From Lichenostomus cassidix (Eukaryota > Chordata > Aves > Passeriformes > Meliphagidae): 64,000 bases of DNA. Positions 40,707 to 53,586 of this stretch are shown piece after piece. Made by a program: the position numbers and the translations under genes. The first letter of the stretch is position 1, and the number at the start of each line of letters is the position of its first letter. The notes under the pieces were generated by a model. The model searched no databases. It saw only the letters and a program-made list of their open reading frames with translations, and was not told where the DNA came from. The stretch is taken from the NCBI GenBank assembly GCA_008360975.2, contig CM039182.1:30632566-30696565 (forward strand). Direction: 5' to 3'.

Positions 40707-43700
40707 ATAGATCTGATGTAAGAAACATTAACCTTAAGGTACAAATTAAATCCACATTACCTACACAGATTTTTTTCTCACCAATGTACATTTTAAAAAC
40801 TGCATATAGAAAAACTATATATATTTTAGATCAGGATAGATGTATCTTAGGCAGTGATTGGGATTTAATGACTTCTGTCAGGGTAAGAAGGACAAGTGGA
40901 ATAGCTTGGGGTCCTGAGCTTTAAAGTTTGCTCAGTTTTCTTAAAATATATTAATGGTGATAAAGTAATACATTATATTTTCAAAACTTATATATGTGAA
41001 CTATTCAGTGCTTTTACTGTAACTGGTAATCTAGACATCTTGGTATAATGATGAATGTACTGAAAACAAAAAACTGGAGAAGAATATCAGTTCTTTTGTG
41101 TTAATAAACTTTCTGTGTTGTTTCTTTTTTTAAAATAAAATTCTTAAGGCCTCAATGCTTCTCATTCTACTTGCATCCTCCTTTTCAGCAAAATCTTGTT
41201 TTCAAAGTTCCTGTATCTCCACTACTAATTGATGGCTTCTGTCTAACAAGTGGAAAGATGTAATAATTCTGTCTCATCTGCTTAAGCAGACATAATTTTT
41301 GATGGACAAAGTAGGATATGGTCTGTTATTCCTTTCTAAACCCTTGAACTTTATGATTTTTTTTTTCTTTTGGCAGTTTACATAAATGCACTTGGGCTAT
41401 TTAGTTTGACTTTTAGGAAGGAAATGGGGCTCTAATGAATTAGTTCACTGTACACTGTAATGGAACCTTTCTCCAAGAAGAAAAGTAAGCTTCTTGCCAG
41501 CCATTCAGGATTCGCCCTTGTTCTGGTGGCAGAACAAGAATAACCCCTTGAGCAAAATGTAAGTGTTTCAGGATGATTGGAATTTACAGCATTAGAAAGC
41601 TGCCAAAAAGCAACTTCTAGCTGAGGCTAAATCGGCCTAAATTGAAAACTTTGCAAAGCTCATAATTGACTTTTTTCTTTATATGTTTCATTGCTTCCCA
41701 TGACTTCATTGTCATATGCCTGTGGTGACTTCTTGGTATTTACCCATGGTGACAATAATAATGAGTCTGTAGTATTTATGATCATCAAAAGATACTGAGA
41801 CAAAGATTTTTGGAGGAGGAAATTTCTGTAGCTTCAGGCAGGTGGAACGATGTTCCTGGATGTTTGATTTTCATTTTACTTCAGGCCTCTGCCCACTGAC
41901 TTGGGAATTAAGTTGTTAACAGCATTATTCATGGGGTTCATATCTTGAAGATTTAAGTATTTTTGGTGTTTTGCAGTTGTAGTTATGTTATGAATACAGC
42001 TGCATGATGTATGGTGGCATTGCAAAAGTAACCCAAGTCTGATTAAACCAGCAACTGCCCTTTCCAAAATAAATTCCGTTCCTTCTCAATGGTAAAGGAA
42101 GTTAAGCTAAGTGAATTCTGTTTGTTCTGTACTTGAGAATATGATTTATTTCCATGTTATCTCTGCAGGATGACAGGGGTTGGTACTGTGCTGAGGACAA
42201 CTTGCTTCTCTCAGATGGAAGCTTCTTGCTGGAAACAACCAAGGTCCCATCTTTTTGTTCAAACAAGACTACCAGGAAATAAGAAAACTTGTAACAACTT
42301 ACACACTGGCACAAATGGCACAAAGTAACTAAAGCTAATGACATCAGCAAGCAGGCTTGTCCAATCTAAGCAAAACTGTTGGAGTGCATTCTGCTGTTAA
42401 AAATATTGTGGCATTTCTTCAGAACATTAAATTAACCACTACCTGTTTAAAACCTAGAATCTGCATGTTTGAAGTCTGTCCCTTAGAGAGCAGTTAAGCT
42501 GCACCTGCAGACCATACACATATGTGAATACTTCCTTAAAGGAGCACAAGCAAAAGCTTGTATTCAAGCAGTCTGTGTGCACCAGTAGTTATAGCTAGTA
42601 TGTGAGTCTGCATATTTTATAGCCCACAGTCATGTTTTGTGTAATCTTCACCCCCAAATTACAAAAATTGAACAGGCCAAAAATAAAGGTTGGCCAGTGT
42701 CTAGACAGGAGGTATTGGGCTTTGAAGTTATAATTATAAAAAAAATCCCTGAAAGTTTGTCTCAGGACCAATAACAGTCTTTGGAGATTGAAAACCCTAT
42801 TGGAAAGCAAATTACTGAAATAACAAGTACCAAAGACCTGGTGTTCTAGAAAACAATAACATTTTTTAAATAGCCCTCTTGTATAAATGCTCCTCCCAAT
42901 CTTGTGGACTACATGCAAATCCTTAAGGAGTGGTGGTTATCCTCTCTGATACAAATGTTAGCTTTTATTTAATATTCTTGAGGTTTTCTGTTGTGAGTGT
43001 AAACTATGTATTAAGCATTCAGTGTTTTGTTTTAACCCTGACATGTCTCACTAATCCACACATGCACAGTTTTTGATTTGGGGTTTTTGGTTTGTTTCAG
43101 GAAAATCTTCTGTAGAAGCCCAGTTTGGTTTATCATTTTGTGTTCAGAACTTAGGGACCTGTTCCACTATGTTTTCAGCTTTGAAAATTATGGTCTGAAA
43201 TGCAGAGTAGATTTGTTCCAAACTACCATGTATACAGATAAAAGAGAGTGCAGTGAGCTGTTTGCATTTCTATGGACTAAGAACCTGTGAATCAGGTGGT
43301 CTTTGGTGACACTGTGTGGGAAATAGCTCTGAGCTATTCTTAGCAGTTGCCCATCCTCCTCACTGCTGTGGGGTTTGTGAATGAAGACACAATGTCACAA
43401 AGCAACAATATGGTGATGACTAGATATGCAATAAAAAGGTACATTAGAGAAACAACTGAGGGTGAAGGCCTGGTTTGAGGAGGTAGAGCTACAGAAGATG
43501 GTGGGAGATAAAGCTTGGGCTTGTCTTTTATTTAAGGTTGAATTTCTTAAGCAGGCAAAAAATCATCATTTTTATGTACCTTTATAACCATCATGACCTC
43601 CTAATTAGGTAGACTTTGTAGAATGCACAGGAGCATACCAACCATTCAGGACTGTTGATGTGCTACTTGCTAGCAGTGCTTACTAATACACAAGAAATTA

Positions 43701-44642
43701 AATTAGCAGTGATGTATGGCAGTAGCCATTCCAGGCTTTGCTTGAGCAGCATGACTATTCAAGCTGATCAACTCAAAGGGAGGTTCTAGCAGCTGTAAAT
43801 GACTGGAGTACAATGATTCCTATGCCCATGTTCCATCCTAGGAAACAGAATTAACACAACTCACACATCTTGCAGTTTCCTTGAGATCAAGGGATCTAAT
43901 AAAAAAATATTTTACGTTCTCTGGTTCCATATGCTTTGCATTTTTATTGGTGTAAAGCTGTGCAAACAGGACCATCAAACCTATGCCATGAAGGCATTCG
44001 CTTTTATGACTGTGGGAAATTAGTCTCTTCTAATGATATAGGCGTAGTAAATTTTCCTGTGTGTTTTTATTTGCAAGAGACAGGATAGGTTAGTTTCAAA
44101 AGCCAAGCAGTCTTTGACTCACTGTTTGCAGGCATGAATTATGTCAACAAAATGTAACCATCTCCCAGAAAAGCAGGAAGTTTCATAGAAAGGAGAGGCT
44201 ACAAGTAAAGTTGGCCAAGAAACAAAAATTGTGTTGTGAAAAATTTCAAGGTTGCATTGCTTGTTTTCATTCTGTATTGTGGTTGGGGAACAAAGTCAGA
44301 CTGGAGTAGTCAATATCTCTGTCTTTCATAGTCAAGGCCATGTCTGAGGCTGTGGTTTGAATGTTGTGTTTGTGAGTTCTTACTGCGATAGCAGTAGCTA
44401 CTTTGGGTAGTGCCTTTTCTAAAATGCTGTTATATACATCTTTCTGACAAAATAAAAAAAAGTCTTCTAAATTGATATATATATACATGAAAAACTTGGG
44501 TTGCTATACATCTGTCTGAGGCTTATGCTGCTCAAGTCTTCCTCTTGAATCATGTGCAACCTTCAGGTAAGTGTTGGAACTTTTCAGAGATGAGGATAAG
44601 AAAGACACATGTAGGCTCAGAGAGTGTCAGGAGTATCTCCTT

Positions 44643-45226
44643 GAATCACAGAATCATTGGAAAAGACCCTTAAGATCCACTAGTCCAACTGTTAACCCAG
44701 CACAAGCCCACCACTAAAGCATGTTCCCAAGAACCACATCTGTGTGTCTTTTAAATACTTCCAGGGATGGTGACTCTACCACTTCCTTCCCTGGGCAGCC
44801 TGTTCCAAGGCCTGACAGCCCTTTCAGTGAAGAAATTTTTCCTGATGTCCAAGCTAAACTTTCCCTGGCACAACTTGAGGCCACTTCCTTTTGTCTTATT
44901 GCTTTTTAGCTGGGAGAAGAAGCCAACCCCCACCTTGCTGGAACATCCTGTTCAGGTAATTGTAGAGGGCGATATGGACCCCCTTGAGCCTCCTTTTGTC
45001 TAGACTAAACAACCCCAGCTCCCTCAGCTGCTTCTCATAATACTTGTGTTCCAGACCCTTCCCCAGCTCCATTGCCCTTCGCTGGACACGCTCCAGAACC
45101 TCAATGTCTTTTCTGCCTGTTGATTTCCAGCCCCTCTGCCCCCAGCCTGTAGCACCACATGGGGTTGCTCTGATGGAAATGCTGAGCCTGGCATTTCCCC
45201 TTTTGAACCTTATATAATTGGCTCAA
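44643..45226 (-). repeat. CR1 LINE 3' region, antisense, internally deleted (intron 1)
   Basis: The plus strand reads as the reverse complement of CR1: 'gaatcacagaatcattgg', 'atggtgactctaccacttcc', 'gaagaaatttttcctgatgt', 'caacttgaggccacttcctt', 'aaacaaccccagctccctca' and 'cgctggacacgctccagaac'. Around 45108-45135 the copy jumps from the 'cctcaatgtctttt' block to the 'cagcctgtagcaccacatgg' block and ends near 'gaaccttatataattgg'. From memory of CR1, a few hundred bases are missing between these blocks. The plus-strand ORF at 44767-45003 is just repeat sequence. Confidence 0.92.
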
Positions 45227-48200
45227 AGCCTAGTATCAATATCATTCTCTAATTACAGAAGTGTCCATACACTTCTTGGGAACTCCATCTCCACATGCCG
45301 TTACAGAGCAGACTTATGATATATTTCCTATACTTCAGCATCAGCTATGACTGTTGTTTTCTGCCAGGGCTTTCCTAATGCTGTTTTGACAGAGGTGTCC
45401 CACTTTTTGTCCTCCCCTTTTGTCTTTGCATTGTTCAGCTGAAATCCACTGTCAGCTCTCTCCAGTGGTGTCCCTTAGAGCTTGCACAATGTGTAAAAAA
45501 AGGAAGATCTTGGGGTTTTTTCCTGCATGCTTTGCAAAGACACAAACTCATGCAGAGCAGACTGCTGCATTGTTTTGCATTTTAATGGCTTTTTAAATCA
45601 TCTGTGTACCTCTCACTAGAGAACCCCATAAGTTCATAAGGTACTGTGTTCATACAGTAATGCAGATTAATTGGGGAACCCCAAAACTATTAAGGAGATT
45701 TTGGCAGAGTTAAGAATGGAAAGGCCCTATCAGTTATCAGGACTTGTTCACTAATGATTGTTTTCACTGCATTTATTTAGATGTGCAAAGAGTTCTTATT
45801 TATGTCTCACTTCTATCTCTTATCATCTCTGTAACCACATTATGGTTTATCTCTTCCAGTATACTCCATTTTTCTTTTTAGGAACACTGTAACATGATTA
45901 TGTTTAGTTTGTGGTTTTGGGGGCTTTTCTCTGCTTGTTCGTTTCAGGTGTATTTACTCACTTGACAGACTTACAGAAGTAGTTTTCAGAATTTAACAGT
46001 GCCAGTCATGTTTTGTGCCTTTATTTTACCTTTATTTTCTTGGCCAAAGCATGTCTCTGCCCTGCAGAATTTTAGTTTACTGCTGCTTCTGTTGCTGGTA
46101 GAATGCAGTTTAAGATCAGTGTGCTGCTTAGCTTCTGTTTGAAACTAAAGTGCACAACCCTTAATGGAGAAGTGAAACAAATTAACAAATCCCATATTTA
46201 ATAGGAAAAAAGGGAAAGGGAAGAAAAGTTGTTTGGTATTTTTGCTCAAGTAATCTTAGGCTTTTATTACACAGCATAAAAAGTGTACCATAATCAAGTT
46301 GAAATCTGCTTTTCTGGACAAGGCTGAGTACCTCCTAAAGCTGATTTTGAGGCGTGCCTTGTAATCTTCTCGGAAAAGCTGATGGTGACAGAGTGTGTTT
46401 TTAAAGCATGGCACAAAGGTTAGAGAGAATTACTGCTTGTTTGGGTGGGGAAAAAAAAGGGAAAAATCGCTAATTCCAGGATTAAGCTTTAGGATTGGCA
46501 GTTAAAGCACAGACGCTCTTTTTTTTTTTTTTCCTGTAGTCTGGGCAAGTAACTGTCTGACACAATAACTGTGTAAAAATAATCTCTCCTCTGTAGCATA
46601 TTTATAGTGCTTTTCACTGTACCTGCACACTCAGCCAAAGTGAATCAGGAAGCAGTGTGCTAGCTGGGACAGCCACTGCCTGTCTCCTCTGCAGGGGTCA
46701 TGTTGCTTTGCTCTTAAGAAAGAAAGGTGAAGGTAACTGCAGTAAACTACATAAAAGCTGCAGCTTTTCTCATAAATGATGCCGCACATGAGTTACTGAA
46801 GGCCTCATTCATTATCTGTGCAGAGGGGTAGCCTGGCTGATTGCTGCCCTAGAACATGATTGGATGCACAGTTTAAGGAAAAGCAGCTCCTTAGAGGCTG
46901 GATAATTTCATACCATCTTGCCTTAATGAATGTTCAGCTGTTTGAGGGCCATGATCAGGGAGTATAAGCTGCTAGCTATAGTCTGGCTTTCTCTTTTAGG
47001 AAGGCAAATGGTACACCCTCCAAAACCAGCACAAGCGTGTACCAACAGTGAAGCTGATATAAATCCGAATTCTTGGCTATACTTGAACAAAGTGCTGTCT
47101 ATTTGAAAACCGGTTCAGCATCCCCTCTCAGATGCCAGAGTGCATTATTATTTCATCTCTGAGATAAATACCCTGATTGTGATAAAGTTACCTTCATAAT
47201 AAGGGGGAAGGATCTAATTATAACATATATAATGTTTGTCTTGCCTTGATCCTTCTTGTTGGAGGAGTTTAGGCATGCCACACCTGTGATCACTGTAAAT
47301 AGCTGCAGTTGTTGGAGCACGGTTGTATTTTTGTGGAGGAGGCTGGAAAACTGCAGTTTAACCTGATGCACTTGCTTTTTATTATATGCATATGCCTGTG
47401 CAGTTCCCAGCATAGAATTTGGCCCTTGTTGAAAATACCTTTTGGCATACATCAGTTACAACTAAGCCAGTAGAAACTAGCCCTTAGCTTTGGCTGAACA
47501 GTAACTCAGTCTTGTCTGGACTCTGTTTTTGGTGAAGTGGCAGGAAAAATCTCAGTTCTTTTTTCAGCCAACTCATAAAAAAATGTGTCTTGCCTTACCA
47601 GGATTTTTTTAAAGCAACTGAGAAGTTTATACTAAAACAGTTATGGTTTTAGAGTAGGCTTACAACTAAATAATAAATATTTGATGAATGAAGCATGTCC
47701 ATAAATGTTACTGCTGTAAGGGACTATGTACTTGGGAACCACAGTAGTGTTGGAGCCAGAATAATAAACAAAGAAATTATTACAACTTTTGCAAGTTTCT
47801 CTTTATTAAAAAAAAAAAAAAAAAAAATCAACCTTTTGCTCCAATGGTACCAAGCTTGTCTATTGCCAATCTGTGACTTCATCTTGTGAAAATGGAGCTC
47901 TTGAGACTAGAGAGTTATCAGCAAAGAGATTTGCATACAGCAGTACTGTATATCTCATTTGTTAAAGCATTTTATCTGCCATGATCACACTGCAACTGGA
48001 TTTTAAGATCTTTTTTCTGTCTTAGTAGTTCACAAAGGCACACAGACACCCCTATATTTTACCAGACAGACTGTATTAATAAACTAAATCAAGTTTCAAT
48101 AGATTCAATAAACTACCCATGCAGAAAAAAAATTGGGACAGTTATTTTTCAGTTTTCCAGTGCATCTGGAAAATGGCACATGAATACATACTGTTGTTTT

Positions 48201-50729
48201 TTTTTAGCAAAGTGCATATTTCAAAAAGGTGTTAAGATTTTGTTATGTGGTCAATGGCATTTAAATTAAAGTATATGTTTTGCAGATAGGATTGTATGTC
48301 TTAAGAAAGGAGTCTCAGATATTATTGCAAGAAATTAATTAAGCCATACTTATTATTTGGCTTACTTGGTTTACTGATTGCAATGACGAGGAATTAATTT
48401 TCCTTATTCCTTATCTGAAAGCTAGAAACACGGGTGTCTCATTTTTTCATGTCAACTATTTATTGTCAGAACAACTCTGTCTCTTTCAAGTGGATGTTAA
48501 CTTGATGGGGTAGCTTCAAAGTTCATGTCATATTCTCCCTATTTTGCTCCAAGGTGGTCTTTAGCCACTATTATGCTGCAGATCAGCAAGTTATATTTTG
48601 CTTTGTCCTTTGACACTTTTACTGAATCTATCACTTCACTCTCTTTTTCTTGTAATGACTTTCATCTCTCCCGTCTTTGATATCCAGTTGAAGATGGGAG
48701 TTTGTGTGCCAAGAACAATTACACTCCTTTTATTTTTACTCCTTCAACAACTTTTCATTCTGAGCCTTTCCCCTTTATGAATACAGTCTAGAAGGGGATT
48801 TGTGGCAAGGTCTACACCCCTGTGCATGTCAGTACCTACCTGAAATCTTCATCTTTTTTTTCCTCGCCTGCAGTATGTTCAATGGCCTCCAGGTCTCCTC
48901 TTTCAGACTGCAGAACATAAAGTGCAGTTGCTGTCTTCTTATAAATGCAAAAAAAGTTTTATTGTGTTAGTGCTGAATGAGCTTGCTCTCATTTAATATC
49001 CAAGTTAAACTTGCTGTGTTTGTTTTTATAACAAAAAAAAAAAAACAAAGAAAAACCCTTTGGATTTTGTCTTGTTCTTTTCTCTCTCCTTAGCAATTCC
49101 TCCTTTATTTATCCCTACCAAACTCTCCTACTCTTTAATCAGTTTTCCCTATGTTCCAGCACCTTCCTGGGCTGCTTTTCAACTTACTGTTTATACCATA
49201 CCTGTATCTCTCCCTTTCATTTATGGTTTTTTTTTTTTTTCTCAGATTGCCTGCATGGCAAAAATTGTCATCAGCAGTTGATATGAAATAGAAATATAGG
49301 TCTGACCTTTAAAATTATTTAAATTGCCTCTAACCTAAATATTATGAGTATAATGCTGCAATTGTGCTGCACTAGGCTTGTTCACACTGATAATCGAATA
49401 TATGTTGTTGATCCTAGTAACGTGCAAATTGTGATTAGTTCCTTGGATCAGCCATCGTTCTAAGTGGCCTATTGAGGGCTAGCTGTTGATGTGATACAGG
49501 ATCTCATCTTAGAATCCATAGCTGAAATCAGCTAAGTAAAGATGTTTAAAATGATATTTTAGTACATGTTTTCCTAATACAGCTGTTCACTGTGAGAAAT
49601 TCGTGTCATTGCTCTAAAAAGAGAGATGGTTTGCATTAGTATTGCAGGTTGGAAAGAAATTATCTGAGAGACAGTGCATATAGCCAAAACTTTGGATGAA
49701 AATAAAATCTTTTGTCAAACTGTTTTGATATGACGGTACATATGCTATCACAATGGACCAATTAACAGATGTAGCCTTTTGCTGCATGCAGAAGTTAAAT
49801 TTATTTTGTTCCCTGTATGGCGTGCCGAATGTGTCACAGAGCAGTGTTGTTCAACAGCACTACTACTGAGCTGTGTATTTTGTGCCTTCCATATAACTCT
49901 TAGGAGGTGGCTCCTGTCTTGTTTAGAGGTGCAAATAGTCTGCAAGAGACTTGTGCTCAACATACTGAAAGGATACACTAATGCTGACATTCAAGTTGAG
50001 CTGACCAAGTCCCTTGAAAAGACTCTTCTCAATACCAACTGCCAAAGTTTCATAGGAAAGAGTAGTAACTTAAGCAGTGATCTGTAAGACAAAGATGTGA
50101 AAAGGATATAAAAGACTTTGCTGGTAGACATGTAAGTAGGCACAGTTTTTGTAATTGTTAGTACAGAATGATGTGGCTTCAATCTGTGACACATGTAGTG
50201 TTGGATACATTTCTATTTGCTTCTGGAAAAGAAAATCTTCCTCTTCTGGGAAACTATTCATTGCAAAAATGAATAAGCAGAGGGGGAATATTTATAGAAG
50301 GTGAGAAAATATTTTGGGTTTCATGAGGAGTGAATAATGAATAATTCAGTCAAGTGTAAATGACTTAAAGGGAAAATGTGAAAAGATAAGCTACCTGGTA
50401 AATTTTTTTCTGTTAGGCAGTAAATCAGCAAGGTACATGCCAAAGATAAACTTTCACTTCAAAATTATTCTAAATCAGGATCTTAAAATTTGGCATTGTG
50501 AATTGTGACTGGAGATTATTCAATCTGTGCATATGGTTCTAGACTGTAGATAAAAGAAAACTGTATTCTCCCACCAGAGTTCCTTTGTTCTGTTTTACTT
50601 TTGTTTCAATACATTGTCATCACTTTTAATCTGGTGAAGTAATTTTTGAATCTTGGTTTAAAATTAGGTATTTTACAATTTCATATATCATCATAAATCA
50701 TGAATGTTTGGGTTTGTATTTCATTGCAG

Positions 50730-50815
50730 CGGAAAACAGATGTGCCACTTCAAATGCAGTAACATGCACAAAGTGTCTTGCTGTGGGTCCAGACTGTGGA
50801 TGGTGTGCTCAAGAG
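50730..50815 (+). CDS. ITGB8: Integrin beta-8, coding exon 2 (PSI domain, first half)
   Basis: The acceptor TTCATTGCAG precedes 86 coding bases, which end at the donor GAG|GTATGG. The exon completes codon 44 and encodes residues 45-72. It begins with Glu-Asn-Arg-Cys and contains the cysteine pattern of an integrin PSI (plexin-semaphorin-integrin) domain: Cys48, Cys56, Cys59, Cys66 and Cys69, with the family motif Cys-Gly-Trp-Cys at 66-69. In integrins the PSI domain is a small disulphide knot at the knee of the beta leg, and its first cysteine pairs with the distal EGF region. The length and 130+86 phase arithmetic return the frame exactly to phase 0. Confidence 0.95.
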
Positions 50816-53411
50816 GTATGGCGTTTCGCTTAATTGCATTTGACTTTATATTTTAGCTGCTTCTGATCTTTATAAAGATAAAGATTTTTAGACTGAAAAA
50901 AATGCAGTGAGAAATAGCAAGGTAATCTTTAAATGACCCCTAGAGACGGAACCTGAGAAATCATGTGAAATATATTTTGTTTCCAAAGGAGAAAAGGCAA
51001 TCTTTTATTTGGAAAATTGCAGTAATTTTAAACAAAGTGAGAACTTTTTAATGCATTCCATCTGCTTTTTAGACAGCTTTGGCAGACTTACAGTAGCTTT
51101 GAGAGTTTAACAGTTTTTTGCTTCAAAAGCAAAATTACTTATCAGTACTTTATATTAAGTCCTCATCATATATGAAAACAAGTTCATACGTGTATGTCTA
51201 CTGCATTTAGCAAAGGTTTGTACTAACAGTGGAGTTGACTTTGACTTCACCTATGTTATGATCCTATCACAAATGGGAAATATGATGCTTTTCTTATTTT
51301 GACACTTCAAACAATCAGTTCTGAGACTTAGCACAGAAGATGGATCTTAGGTAACAATAATTATTCTGAAATTTTTGTTACTTTGCAAACTATAAGAATA
51401 TGTGAATTTCTGGTTTTGTTTGACAGAAAAAAAAGCCATCCCTGTTGATAGTATGATTTTGAGTAAGCACTTCAGAGGAGCAAAGTTTCAAAGAATATTG
51501 CTGACAATCGCAAACTGAAATGCTTTTTAAGGTCACATGCAAATTATTGGTAGTAGCTTTCAAGTCAGTAGAGAAGGTAGATGAGTTACTGGGGTGTGTC
51601 TGGAGGAGACAAGGAGTGTAAGGCACTGGGTGGTTTTATCTGAGATATTGTGTCTTGGAATTATTAGCTTAGTCTGCAAAAGATACAAGGATAAATAATG
51701 CAAGGATGGGCTTGTTTTCCCAGAGGACACTTAGGGCATGAGTAGATGGCACAGTAGATTACAGTGTGGAGGGGTTCTTTATTTTGCCCTCGTGTCCTGT
51801 CTCAAAAAGGGCACAGTTTTATCCTCCTCCATCTGCATTTATCACAGAACAGCACTGGTAACTTTCCAGTGCTGTGGAGCTGCAGTAGGTCCCCTTCTAA
51901 ATAGACACGTGGACTTGACCAATTTCACTTCTGCTCTGCTTCCCTTGCTTCACTTCTCAAGTCAGTCCTGAGAGCTGTTCATGGAAGCCAGGGGTTTGTG
52001 AAACCCTCTTAAACAGCTTCTTCACCTGCACACCATTCTTGGTTATGGAAGAGCGAAACCTATATAATTGCAGATGGAAATATTCCAGAGTAAAGTTATG
52101 GCAGCAGTGTTCATCTTAGCCTTCCTGCTTCATCAGAATGATATTTTTAATGAGAAAATCAGCCCTGAGGAACTCTTGAGATGCTTTGAATTTATACCCA
52201 CACAGAGAGGATTTCATAAAATGCTACAAATCTATTAGTTGTTACTGGTAATGAGAGCAGCCAAATTCTTTACACATTTAAAAATCTATTTTTTTAAATG
52301 TAAACACCAAAAAGGGTATATAAATAGCAGTAACTTAAAAAGTGGTCTCTGTTATCTACAATAAAGAAGGTTATGGAAAAAATATGTCAGAAGTAGACTA
52401 CAAAAATGAGTTGGAATTTGAAAAATAAGATACATGACTGTCAACTTTCATTCTTCAGGAGCTTTCTCTGGTCTTTACAGAATCTGGATGACTATTATCT
52501 AACACACAGTTGACTGTATTTAAATTGCTTATGTTCCCCATTTGCTTCTGAAAGATCAGAGATTGTTCTTTGTTTGGTTGGTCTTCAGCTTTGGCTCAGA
52601 TGGACCAATACTTTGAAAGACTACAAAGGATCTTGTATTTTTATTTTTGCATGCTCAGAATTGTATTAATCATCACATTTGTGGTCAGGAAGGAATTTTG
52701 CGTTGGATCACTTTGGCACCATTTTGGCAACTTTGCTCTTTCAATGCATCAAAGAATAGGCTGCTTCTGACATCATCCTTCTACTAATCACTGTTCTGTT
52801 GCTACAAGTGCTTTTTTATGTTGGTAGCATCCTAAACTGTCCATTCCTGTAATAATACATGGTTACCACTTTCCAGGAATTGAAACTGTGTAGTCCAGCA
52901 GGTCTTTGGATTTTGTATAGTGATAGACAAATTCAGGTTGGCTAAATCTTAGACTGACCTTTGTTGTTCCTATTAAATATTAGCCTGAGTATCATTATCA
53001 GTGGATTCCTCTGAAAACTAACCTGTTTTATGTTGTGGAAATGACCCTTTCTTGCTATAACAAGCTCATAGAGTGGCATAGAATTATTTTTAGTGGTATA
53101 GTGACAGCGTTTAATTTCCTTTTTCTCCAAAGTTGGCATGTTCTGATTGTGCAAGACCCTATTTCTCATTAAAAAATTTTCAATGTAGAAAAAGACCATT
53201 GTGGCAATTAGGTTTAACTTCTAATTTAAATATTGTATCATTGCCATTATTAAAAACCTCTGGCTTAATCAACCTGTTCCATAATTTATGCAATTATAGT
53301 AGCATATTTTATTGTTTCAAAGATTATTTTTGGGTTTCTTCATCTTTTGAAGGTAGTACAGGGTTTTTTTCAGCTCAGATTGTTTTATACTTTTTGTCTC
53401 TTATTAAACAG
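50816..53411 (+). other. ITGB8: ITGB8 intron 2
   Basis: Phase-0 intron of 2,596 bases, from GTATGG to TTATTAAACAG. It is AT-rich, and I recognise no repeat or exon in it. The acceptor has a T-rich but interrupted pyrimidine tract. The frame of exon 3 stays open upstream through the last ~280 intron bases, which is coincidental. Confidence 0.8.
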
Positions 53412-53586
53412 GATTTCATGGCTGGCACAACACAGAAGGGACGCTGTGACACTGTTTTCAACTTAATGAAAAGAGGCTGCCAATCAGATTTGGTTGAAAA
53501 CCCCACGGTTCATGTCACAATACCTAGTGACCACGAAACAAATACGCAAGTGACACCAGGAAAAGTTTCAGTCCAACTGCGTCCAG
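53412..53586 (+). CDS. ITGB8: Integrin beta-8, coding exon 3 (end of PSI, start of hybrid domain)
   Basis: This exon of 175 bases encodes residues 73-130 and the first base of Gly131. It supplies two more PSI cysteines (Cys84 in the Gly-Arg-Cys-Asp segment and Cys95 in Arg-Gly-Cys), then the linker into the hybrid domain. It ends with the integrin-typical Gln-Val-Thr-Pro-Gly and Val-Gln-Leu-Arg-Pro-Gly stretch (residues 118-131). The hybrid domain is an Ig-like module that swings out on activation in most integrins. The donor is CCAG|GTTGGG, weak after +2. It is supported because splicing here to exon 4 restores Arg-Pro-Gly-Asn-Glu-Ala-Asn, matching family alignment. Confidence 0.94.

Larger units (their letters stand above)
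35690..50729 (+). other. ITGB8: ITGB8 intron 1
   Basis: This 15,040-base phase-1 intron runs from GTAAGT to TTCATTGCAG. The first 400 bases continue the CpG island, and the rest is AT-rich. It holds three CR1 fragments (40168-40428, 40601-40706, 44643-45226), the first and third forming an inverted repeat. It also has homopolymers at 46519-46532 (T14), 47808-47827 (A20), 49033-49045 (A13) and 49227-49240 (T14), and a run of three CCTTTGGGAA-like units near 39117-39160. No other coding exon is recognised. Large first introns commonly carry enhancers; 46580-47480 is the part that looks least repeat-like. Confidence 0.8.

Noticed and set aside
44767..45003. 78-codon plus-strand ORF in intron 1
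   Set aside because: It lies entirely in the antisense CR1 copy, and the frame is an accident of repeat sequence.
48870..48886. Strong acceptor-like TTTTTTTTCCTCGCCTGCAG in intron 1
   Set aside because: Exon 1 joins exon 2 at 50730 in correct frame and matches the family. No recognisable coding sequence follows this site, so it is a decoy.
53170..53330. Possible ancient CR1-like wording just upstream of exon 3
   Set aside because: Only loose resemblance ('gaccattgtgg', 'aacctgttcc'). Too diverged to support as a repeat by eye.
53133..53411. Open frame extending exon 3 upstream
   Set aside because: It is intronic. The CAG acceptor at 53411 and the family-matching sequence start at 53412, and the upstream residues do not resemble integrin.
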